Assembly (NCBI GenBank): GCA_024690445.1
Contig: JAILPD010000010.1
Location: 1-12,264, forward strand
DNA length: 12,264 bases
Origin: Acholeplasmatales bacterium
GTDB lineage: Bacteria; Bacillota_I; Bacilli_A; Acholeplasmatales; Anaeroplasmataceae
Direction of reading: 5' to 3'
The position numbers and the translations under genes are program-made. Under the pieces are notes generated by a model. The model worked only from the letters and a program-made list of their open reading frames with translations, had not been told where the DNA came from and made no database searches. Positions 6,302 to 12,264 of the stretch are shown here, in pieces (the stretch's first letter is position 1; each line of letters opens with the position of its first letter).

Positions 6302-6748
6302 TTAGTCATCAATTTCAACAATCTTAATTTCTACGTCCTTACCATTTTCAGTAGTCATATAAACTGTATCTCCAGCCTTATGACCTAAAACTGCCTTTGC
6401 TAAAGGAGATTCAGCTGAAATCTTACCTTCAAATGGATTAGATTCAGAACCTGAAATTAAATATTCTGCTGTTTCCTTTAATGCTACATATCTAACCTTA
6501 ACATGCTTAGCTTGAATAATCTTTACATGCTTTAATGTTTCTTCTAATTCAGCGATTGCTGCTTCATTCTTGCTTTGTGCATCTCTTGCTGAAGAATAGT
6601 CAGCATTTTCACTTAAGTCACCTTGTGCTCTTGCTTCAGAGATAGCTGTTAAAATTCTGTCTCTTTCAGTATTCTTTCTCCATTCAAGTTCTTTTTCTAG
6701 TTCTTCTTTACGCTTTGCTGTAATTTCAACAACCTTAACATCTGCCAT
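6302..6748 (-). CDS. greA: Transcript cleavage/elongation factor GreA
   Basis: GreA enters the secondary channel of RNA polymerase and stimulates cleavage of backtracked RNA. The 148-aa protein has the N-terminal coiled coil with the tip motif GDLSENADY (43-51), including the acidic residues Asp44 and Glu47 that hold the catalytic magnesium. It also has the C-terminal FKBP-like domain signature SNPFEGKISAESPLAKAVLG (103-122). The segment joining the two domains is about a dozen residues shorter than in Escherichia coli GreA (residues around 78-95), which explains the short total length (158 is usual). ATG at 6746-6748 is chosen because GGAGGG lies 7 bases upstream; a TTG in the RBS itself would be the only longer start. 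The gene has its own promoter and terminator, so it is monocistronic. Confidence 0.96.
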   Translation of the reverse strand: MADVKVVEITAKRKEELEKELEWRKNTERDRILTAISEARAQGDLSENADYSSARDAQSKNEAAIAELEETLKHVKIIQAKHVKVRYVALKETAEYLISGSESNPFEGKISAESPLAKAVLGHKAGDTVYMTTENGKDVEIKIVEIDD

Positions 6749-6777
6749 TTTAATACCCTCCAAAACAATACTCTATA

Positions 6778-6806
6778 ATTATATACAAACTACTTGTAAA
6801 AATCAA
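6778..6806 (-). promoter_or_regulatory. Promoter of greA
   Basis: TTGATT (6801-6806), a 17-base spacer and TATAAT (6778-6783) occupy the gap between the metallopeptidase stop and greA. The start point is predicted near 6771, with a leader of about 23 bases. No clear terminator separates greA from the upstream operon, so read-through may add to its expression. Confidence 0.82.
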
Positions 6807-6810
6807 GCAA

Positions 6811-7491
6811 TTAATACAAATCCTGATACTTGCATTTTCTTAAATTTGCTTGTATTTTTTTGTAATTTGGAAAAACCTTTTCCAACATATTATAAAACTT
6901 ATCCTGATGTCCACTTACATAAAAATGAACATATTCATGATAGATTACACTTAATATGTAAATTAAATCATATTTAGCAAGATTTGTACTTAGTACAATT
7001 AATCTTTGCTTTTTCATACATTCACCATAGTATGATTTAACATTTTTAAATTTAAATTCAACATCAAAATCTATCTTTAAATCACTTTTAATCTTATCAT
7101 TATACTTATTTAAAATATCAATAAGTGTAGATTTATAATATTCATCTATGATGAATTTTATATATGATTCATCTAGGCTTTTAGTATATACCTTAAATTC
7201 TAAATTTGAATCATCGATTAATACATTATTAAATGATTCATTTATTATATTAAGCTTATATTCTTTTCCTAATAGATGAATGATATCTCCTCTTTTAGTA
7301 TGGCACCCATTTAAGTGATTTATTAAAAATCTTTTATGCTTATAAATCATTAAATATAATTCATCTTCACTTATTTTTCTACCTATTCTAAATTCTATAT
7401 TATCATCATCTATTATCTTAATTGAATAGCCATTTCTTCTTGAATAGATTAGCTTAACATTAATATCTCTTTTTAAAAAATCTAAATACAT
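6811..7491 (-). CDS. YgjP-like zinc metallopeptidase (M48-related, DUF45)
   Basis: The 226-aa protein has the zincin motif HEYVH (185-189) with a third probable ligand His195 in GHQDKF, followed by FPNYKKIQANLRK. This layout (HExxH, short loop, H, then 'FPxYK') is the hallmark of YgjP/DUF45 proteins. The N-terminal part (about 10-60: RRNGYSIKI, then KISEDELYLMIYKHKRFLINHL) matches the family's strand-rich region and 'K...WI' helix. There is no signal peptide or membrane helix, so it should act in the cytoplasm. The substrate is unknown in most members. ATG lies 2 bases after the stop of the U32 gene, with AGGTGA 8 bases upstream, so it is the last gene of that operon. In Bacillus subtilis the corresponding slot holds udk. 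Confidence 0.85.
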   Translation of the reverse strand: MYLDFLKRDINVKLIYSRRNGYSIKIIDDDNIEFRIGRKISEDELYLMIYKHKRFLINHLNGCHTKRGDIIHLLGKEYKLNIINESFNNVLIDDSNLEFKVYTKSLDESYIKFIIDEYYKSTLIDILNKYNDKIKSDLKIDFDVEFKFKNVKSYYGECMKKQRLIVLSTNLAKYDLIYILSVIYHEYVHFYVSGHQDKFYNMLEKVFPNYKKIQANLRKCKYQDLY

Positions 7492-7493
7492 TA

Positions 7494-8684
7494 TTATTCA
7501 CCTAATCTTAATAAATCATAAGGCTTCAAATGATGTTTACATTTAAACTTTACTATTTGAAGTGGATGTCTAGCGGCATCTAATACATTACCATCTAAAT
7601 CATAAATTTCTTCTATTTTGATATTAAATGTTTCTTTTGGTGTAAATACTTCAATTATAGAATGAGGCTCAAAATAATTTCTTTGTTCTACAATAAGCAT
7701 TTCATTTGCCTCATCATAATCCTTAACAATACCAATAAATTCTTTAGTAGGTACTGTTAAATTTAAATCATATAGCTGTTCATTAATAGTTGGATCACCA
7801 TTTAAAAATCCAATAGATGTTAGTCTATTTTCACCCTTTTTAATTTGGTTAATGTAGACATTCATATCCTTAACCTTACCAGTTGTCTCATATTCATCTA
7901 TTAAATGCCTATAAGCATTTACAACTGTAGCTATATAATTAATTGATTTCATTCTTCCTTCTATCTTAAATGAATCAACACCAATATCCATAAGCTTTGG
8001 TATAAAAGGAATTGCACATAAATCTTTAGATGACATCGCAAAATAATCGCCTTCTGGATTATATTTTTTATTATCCTTAATTAAATCGTAACACCATCTA
8101 CAAGAATGGGCACAGCCTCCTCTATTAGCATCTCTATTAGTCATATTATTTGATAACATACATCTACCTGAATAAGATACACACATACCACCATGAATAA
8201 ATGCCTCAATATCAATATTAGAGTTATCCTTTATTTTTTTAATTTCATCAATATTTAATTCTCTTGCAAGTACTGCTCTATCCATACCTAGCTTTTCATA
8301 TAATTCAACCGCTGATTGATTAGCAGTTGATGCTTGTGTTGATACATGAGCTTCCATTTTAGTATGCTCTTTAACAAGTTTTAATATATGTAAAGATGAT
8401 GCAATTATACAATCTACTCCGGCATTTTCTAATTCCTTTAAATATTCTAAAATACCATCAGTATCTAGATTATGCATAACAATATTACAAGTTACATGGA
8501 TTTTAGCACCATTCTTATGAGCAAAATCACAAGCCTCCCTAATATCCTCAATTGTAAAATTAGACGCTCTAGATCTAAGTGAGAATTTTAATCCACCAAT
8601 AAATACCGCATCAGCACCATATAGGATAGCAACCTTTAGTTTTTCTAAATCTCCAGCTGGAGCTAATAATTCAAATTTAGACAT
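7494..8684 (-). CDS. U32-family tRNA hydroxylation protein, YrrO/TrhP2-like
   Basis: The 396-aa protein has the U32 family layout: N-terminal LLAPAGDLEKLKVAILYGAD (7-26), the family signature EAFIHGGMCVSYSGRC (160-175), and KIEGRMKS (240-247). Conserved Cys168, Cys175, Cys191, Cys195 and Cys198 are suited to bind an iron-sulfur cluster. U32 proteins of the TrhP/RlhA type are not proteases but take part in prephenate-dependent hydroxylation of RNA uridines; in Bacillus TrhP1 (YrrN) and TrhP2 (YrrO) make 5-hydroxyuridine at tRNA position 34. The size (YrrO is about 420 aa) and the preceding shorter U32 gene support YrrO. The start overlaps the upstream gene by 8 bases and has a perfect AAAGGAGGAG site, so the two are likely made together. 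Function is inferred from family and synteny. Confidence 0.92.
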   Translation of the reverse strand: MSKFELLAPAGDLEKLKVAILYGADAVFIGGLKFSLRSRASNFTIEDIREACDFAHKNGAKIHVTCNIVMHNLDTDGILEYLKELENAGVDCIIASSLHILKLVKEHTKMEAHVSTQASTANQSAVELYEKLGMDRAVLARELNIDEIKKIKDNSNIDIEAFIHGGMCVSYSGRCMLSNNMTNRDANRGGCAHSCRWCYDLIKDNKKYNPEGDYFAMSSKDLCAIPFIPKLMDIGVDSFKIEGRMKSINYIATVVNAYRHLIDEYETTGKVKDMNVYINQIKKGENRLTSIGFLNGDPTINEQLYDLNLTVPTKEFIGIVKDYDEANEMLIVEQRNYFEPHSIIEVFTPKETFNIKIEEIYDLDGNVLDAARHPLQIVKFKCKHHLKPYDLLRLGE

Positions 8685-9549
8685 TTTTTAGCTCCTCCTT
8701 TTGATATACTGAATCCTTATAAAAGAATCCATCATTATATTCAAGACCAAGATTTAATGTTATATCCTTTAAGGTATTTAAATCACCATTATTACAAATT
8801 GCATCATGATATACTCCACAGATTACTTCCTTTATATCTTTAGGTAAGAATGCTGTTTCAACATAAGCAAAATCTAAAAATGATAATTCATTTAATTTAT
8901 CTATTAAATTGATGTTATAAAATCTATAAATTGTAGTGCATTCTTCATTTTCATTTATAGGTAAGAAATCTTCTCTTGTTGATTCCTTTAATAAGGCATC
9001 CTCATGAGGATATTTATCATTATTCTTTTTCTCATATAATGAAATTAAATGACGTCTAGAATAAAACATTAATCTTCTACCAAATACCTGATAAAAAATT
9101 GATTTATGTGTTTTTTCATTCATTAACTTTAAATCATTTAATGTTATTTCACTTGATACACCACATGATAAGGCACCTAAAGATGAATATTCTAATAAAT
9201 CTAAATAATTAGTAATCATAGTTTCAGGATTATAAATTATTCTATTTTGAATACCTAATTTAATAGCCTCATTATAGGCTCCTAAATCAGATACTAAGAA
9301 TAATACTTCCTTATCTTCTAAATATTCATTATATAATTCTTTTACTTTTTCTATATCAGATGGATGCATTATTCTATTAATATTTAAAACGACATGCTTT
9401 TTATATTTATGTAATAAATAAACCGCAACCTTAACATTAATATCTTTATAATAAACTGAAAGATGTGGCACTGAAACCAAGGCATAATCTATGTAATCTT
9501 TTAATATTACTATTTCACCTAATGTATATATACTTGTTACTAGTCTCAC
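8677..9549 (-). CDS. Short U32-family protein, YrrN/TrhP1-like
   Basis: The 290-aa protein resembles the N-terminal two-thirds of U32 proteins: an 'IYNPETMITNYLDL' strand-turn, then SSEITLNDL and YQVFGRRLMFYSRRHL (153-168). Where full U32 proteins have the Cys-rich signature, this one has FGRRLMFYSRR, as in the YrrN branch. It therefore lacks the cluster cysteines and is likely a partner of the larger YrrO-like protein encoded next. A GTG at 9556-9558 gives a longer frame, but the SD AAGGATGTGA covers it; GTG at 9547-9549 sits 5 bases after the SD and is preferred (protein starts MRLVTSIYTLGEIV). The 8-base overlap with the next gene and the B. subtilis order yrrN-yrrO support the call. The role in tRNA U34 hydroxylation is inferred. 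Confidence 0.82.
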   Translation of the reverse strand: MRLVTSIYTLGEIVILKDYIDYALVSVPHLSVYYKDINVKVAVYLLHKYKKHVVLNINRIMHPSDIEKVKELYNEYLEDKEVLFLVSDLGAYNEAIKLGIQNRIIYNPETMITNYLDLLEYSSLGALSCGVSSEITLNDLKLMNEKTHKSIFYQVFGRRLMFYSRRHLISLYEKKNNDKYPHEDALLKESTREDFLPINENEECTTIYRFYNINLIDKLNELSFLDFAYVETAFLPKDIKEVICGVYHDAICNNGDLNTLKDITLNLGLEYNDGFFYKDSVYQKEELKNV

Positions 9550-9572
9550 GTAAATCACATCCTTTAATTCTA

Positions 9573-9596
9573 AAATCCAGGAGTCACCCTGGATTT
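9573..9596 (-). terminator. Hairpin between ffh and the yrrN-like gene, weak terminator or attenuator
   Basis: AAATCCAGG (9596-9588 on the minus strand) pairs perfectly with CCTGGATTT (9581-9573) around a 6-base loop, 3 bases after the ffh stop. The T run behind it is short and broken (TTTTAGAATT). No promoter is visible between it and the next gene, so partial termination or RNA processing that lowers downstream expression is more likely than a full stop. Confidence 0.55.
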
Positions 9597-9599
9597 ATT

Positions 9600-11018
9600 T
9601 TAAAATCTAAATTGGCCTTTACCCTTGCCCTTGCCCTTATGTGCCTTAGGCTGAGCAATACCAGAATAATTACCATTTTTCATTTGAGCCTGCATACGCT
9701 TAGCATCAGTCTCATTCATATTTTTCATTTGTTTCATAGTCTTCTTTGTCTGTTCAAGCATTTGTCTTAACTTATTAATTTCTTGAATAGAACGACCAGA
9801 ACCCTTTGCAATTCTATCACGACGCTTAAAGTCCTTATCAATTAACTCAGGATGTTTTCTTTCTTCTTCAGTCATAGAATAGATAATGCATTCAATTTTA
9901 GCAAGTGCATTATCATCCACCTGAGATGTAGCCTGCTTAATTTGAGAAAGACCAGGAATGAATCCTAATATTTTAGAGATTGAACCCATTCTCTTAATCA
10001 TCTTAAATTGCTTTAATAAGTCATTATAGTTATAGGTGTCAGACATCATTCTTTCACCCATAGACTTCATTTCATCCTCATCGATATTTTCAGTAACTGT
10101 ATCAATTAAAGATAATACATCACCCATACCTAATATTCTATCTGCTAATCTATCTGGATAGAATATTTCCATAGCATCTAGCTTTTCACCAGTTGACATA
10201 ATCTTAATTGGAATACCAGTCATTTCCTTAATAGATAAGGCAGCACCACCTCTTGTATCACCATCAAGCTTAGTTAAGATGATACCAGTAATTGCAAGCT
10301 TAGCATGGAAGGCAAGTGCCACATTTACAGCATCCTGACCAGCCATGGCATCAACTGTTAATAAGATTTCATCGGGATTTGCAATACCTCTAATATTTTC
10401 CAATTCTTGCATTAGATTTTCATCTATCTGTAATCTACCAGCTGTATCGATAAAAATTAAATCTAGGCCATTTTCTTTAGCATATTTTAAACCTTCAGTA
10501 ACAATCTTCTCAGCAGAAACCTTTGTTCCCATTTCAAAAACAGGAACATTGATAGACTTACCTAATGTAACTAACTGATCAACAGCGGCAGGTCTATAAA
10601 TATCGGCTGCGATTAATAAAGGCTTCTTTTTTAATTTCTTTCTATAGAATAAAGCCATCTTACCTACAGCTGTAGTTTTACCAGCACCCTGTAAACCAAC
10701 AGCCATTACTACTGTAGTACCATGTTCTTTAACATTAAGCTCAACAGCCTCATCACCTAAGGTTCTCTTTAATTCCTCTCTTACGATTTTGACAACCTGC
10801 TGACCTGGGTTTAAGCCCTTCATTATCTTTTCGCCTAGTGCTTGTTCTTTAATGTTTGCTAAAAACTTTTTAACAACCTTGTAATTAACATCGGCTTCTA
10901 ATAATGAAAGTCTAACCTCTCTTAGCATTTCATCTATATCAGTTTCATTTAGTTTACCCTTACCAGTAATTCTTCTTAATCCCATTTGTAAGCGTGAACT
11001 TAAACTATCAAATGCCAT
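9600..11018 (-). CDS. ffh: Signal recognition particle protein Ffh (SRP54)
   Basis: Ffh binds 4.5S/scRNA and the signal sequence of nascent membrane and secreted proteins and delivers them to FtsY. The 472-aa protein shows the N domain (1-95), the G domain with P-loop GLQGAGKTT (108-116), DTAGR (191-195) and TKLDGD (249-254), and the M domain with the RNA-binding motif GSGRS (406-410) and a methionine-rich stretch (420-446). The C-terminus is a Lys/Gly tail (HKGKGKGKG). Length is normal. ATG at 11016-11018 has AAAGGAG 7 bases upstream and lies 4 bases after ylxM. Every lipoprotein made from this window would need targeting to the membrane. Confidence 0.99.
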   Translation of the reverse strand: MAFDSLSSRLQMGLRRITGKGKLNETDIDEMLREVRLSLLEADVNYKVVKKFLANIKEQALGEKIMKGLNPGQQVVKIVREELKRTLGDEAVELNVKEHGTTVVMAVGLQGAGKTTAVGKMALFYRKKLKKKPLLIAADIYRPAAVDQLVTLGKSINVPVFEMGTKVSAEKIVTEGLKYAKENGLDLIFIDTAGRLQIDENLMQELENIRGIANPDEILLTVDAMAGQDAVNVALAFHAKLAITGIILTKLDGDTRGGAALSIKEMTGIPIKIMSTGEKLDAMEIFYPDRLADRILGMGDVLSLIDTVTENIDEDEMKSMGERMMSDTYNYNDLLKQFKMIKRMGSISKILGFIPGLSQIKQATSQVDDNALAKIECIIYSMTEEERKHPELIDKDFKRRDRIAKGSGRSIQEINKLRQMLEQTKKTMKQMKNMNETDAKRMQAQMKNGNYSGIAQPKAHKGKGKGKGQFRF

Positions 11019-11022
11019 AATG

Positions 11023-11316
11023 CTACTCCTTTAAAATACTAATAATTTTCTCCTTAAGAGTTGAATCAAAATCCATTGATTGAACTCTTTCAACCTTTTC
11101 ATTTAACTTAACTGCCTCTTCAATTTCAAGTAACGTATTTACAGTTCTTTTAATTTGATCAAAGACAGCGTTTCTAGATACATTATTATTTTCAGCAATT
11201 TCAGCTAAGCTTAAATCCATAAAATAATAATCTTCAAAATAATTCTTTTGCTTTTCAGTTAATAAATTTCCATAAAGATCATAAAGACTTGAAATTAATT
11301 CTCTATCTTTTTCCAT
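11023..11316 (-). CDS. ylxM: YlxM-family HTH protein of the SRP operon
   Basis: The 97-aa protein has a sigma-70 region-4-like helix-turn-helix (about 20-62: LTEKQKNYFEDYYFMDLSLA, then EIAENNNVSRNAVFDQIKR) typical of YlxM, formerly p13, UPF0122. YlxM is found beside ffh in Gram-positive bacteria and stimulates the SRP-FtsY GTPase interaction in streptococci. The start shares one base with the ftsY stop (TAATG) and has a GAGGAA site inside ftsY. Position between ftsY and ffh confirms the identity. Confidence 0.95.
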   Translation of the reverse strand: MEKDRELISSLYDLYGNLLTEKQKNYFEDYYFMDLSLAEIAENNNVSRNAVFDQIKRTVNTLLEIEEAVKLNEKVERVQSMDFDSTLKEKIISILKE

Positions 11317-12264
11317 TATTTTTCTTCCTCAAAGAAATCTGCAAACAATCCATATAAGTATTGTTCAATATCGAATACTTCTAAATCATCGACGCCCTCA
11401 CCTAATCCAACATACTTAATTGGAATACCAAGTTCATGTCTAATCGCAAGTACGATACCACCCTTAGATGTACCATCAAGCTTTGTTAAAATAACACCTG
11501 ATACATCAGTTGCTTCCTTAAATGCTTTAGCTTGACTCATACCATTTTGACCTGTAGTAGCGTCAATTACTAATAATGTCTCATGTGGAGCATCAGGTAA
11601 TTCTTTTTGTAATACTCTTTTCATCTTAGCTAATTCGTTCATTAAATTAACCTTATTTTGAAGTCTACCTGCAGTATCACATAATAATAAATCGTAGTTT
11701 TCTTTCTTTGCCTTTACAATCGCATCATACATAACAGCTGATGGATCACTTCCATCTGGCTTAGTTACAATATCTACACCAACTCTATTTGCCCATACAT
11801 CAAGCTGAGCAATCGCACCAGCTCTAAATGTATCACCAGCTGCTAATAATACCTTTTTACCTTCATTCTTATATTGGTTAGCTATTTTAGCAATTGATGT
11901 AGTTTTACCTACTCCATTAACGCCTACAAATAAAATAACTGTTAATCCATTCTTATTCATCTTTAAATTGGCATTTACTACTTCACCATTTAAATATATT
12001 TCAAACATCTTATCCATAATGATTTCTTGTAAATCAACTGGATTTTTAATTCCACGTGCTTTTACTTCATCCTTTAAGCCATCAATAAAATCTAATACAG
12101 TATCTACACCAATATCAGACATGATAAAGATTTCTTCTAATTTATCAAATAAATCATCATTAATGGAATCTGATTTTTCTAATATTTCCTTTAGTGTTGA
12201 TAAGGCACCTTCACGTGTCTTATGAAGACCCATCTTATATTTTTCTTTTTTCTTTTTATCTTTT
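11316..12264 (-). CDS. ftsY: SRP receptor GTPase FtsY (5' end outside the window)
   Basis: FtsY is the membrane-associated receptor that pairs with Ffh. Counting from the ATG at 12231-12233, the NG domains show GVNGVGKTT (104-112), DTFRA (134-138), DTAGR (186-190) and TKLDG (250-254), with the C-terminal GLGEGVDDLEVF (277-288). That ATG is probably not the real start: the frame stays open to the right edge with a Lys-rich stretch ending EKYK, which joins smoothly to MGLHKTREG as in typical FtsY proteins, and no RBS precedes the ATG. The N-terminal basic or acidic region is therefore cut by the window. It is the first visible gene of the ftsY-ylxM-ffh cluster. Confidence 0.97.
   Translation of the reverse strand, partial: KDKKKKEKYKMGLHKTREGALSTLKEILEKSDSINDDLFDKLEEIFIMSDIGVDTVLDFIDGLKDEVKARGIKNPVDLQEIIMDKMFEIYLNGEVVNANLKMNKNGLTVILFVGVNGVGKTTSIAKIANQYKNEGKKVLLAAGDTFRAGAIAQLDVWANRVGVDIVTKPDGSDPSAVMYDAIVKAKKENYDLLLCDTAGRLQNKVNLMNELAKMKRVLQKELPDAPHETLLVIDATTGQNGMSQAKAFKEATDVSGVILTKLDGTSKGGIVLAIRHELGIPIKYVGLGEGVDDLEVFDIEQYLYGLFADFFEEEK

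Noticed and set aside
6749..6763. Longer GreA starting at TTG
   Set aside because: The TTG overlaps the GGAGGG ribosome binding site that serves the ATG at 6746-6748.
9465..9770. Plus-strand frame spanning the yrrN/ffh junction
   Set aside because: It crosses two confident genes and a hairpin on the other strand and has no RBS.
10345..12225. Plus-strand frames inside ffh and ftsY
   Set aside because: They are shadows of two highly conserved GTPase genes.
12231..12233. ATG at the start of MGLHKTREG as the true FtsY start
   Set aside because: There is no RBS, and the open Lys-rich frame upstream joins naturally to the known FtsY N-terminal pattern.

Overview
This AT-rich window comes from a low-GC Gram-positive (Bacillota) bacterium. 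The gene set fits Bacilli or Mollicutes-related gut lineages: SRP genes in the order ftsY-ylxM-ffh, yrrN/yrrO-type U32 genes near greA, Lys- and Asn-rich proteins, extended Shine-Dalgarno sites and lipoprotein signal peptides. That placement is inferred from gene content and composition. The standard genetic code fits every gene read. All supported genes lie on the minus strand, so transcription runs from the right edge to the left.

Right part (12264 to about 6811): the protein-targeting genes ftsY (5' end off the window), ylxM and ffh are packed with 1-4 base junctions. After a small hairpin come two overlapping U32-family genes, a YrrN-like and a YrrO-like protein (tRNA U34 hydroxylation, TrhP type), then a YgjP-like zinc metallopeptidase. 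This looks like one long transcription unit. greA follows with its own TTGATT-N17-TATAAT promoter and a strong terminator. The order recalls yrrN-yrrO-udk-greA of Bacillus subtilis, with the metallopeptidase in the place of udk.

Middle part (6272 to 973): a very large unrecognised surface lipoprotein (943 aa, acidic linker) has its own promoter, two LacI-operator-like palindromes upstream and a 15-bp terminator hairpin. A TPR-like protein and a serpin lipoprotein then form a two-gene operon joined by a TAATG stop/start overlap. It has an extended -10 promoter in front and a long terminator behind. The serpin is the clearest host- or niche-interaction gene here. Its predicted P1 residue is Ala and its hinge is atypical.

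Left part (950 to 1): remains of toxin-antitoxin or defence modules. An XRE-type antitoxin is driven by a perfect consensus promoter that carries a palindromic operator. Four bases after it comes a 44-codon remnant of a HipA-like toxin that keeps a strong RBS, its start and a terminator but lacks nearly all of the kinase. At the edge, the first 42 codons of an AbiEi-like winged-helix protein are seen behind a good promoter. Several start codons were moved inward from the longest reading frame because the ribosome binding sites decide for them.
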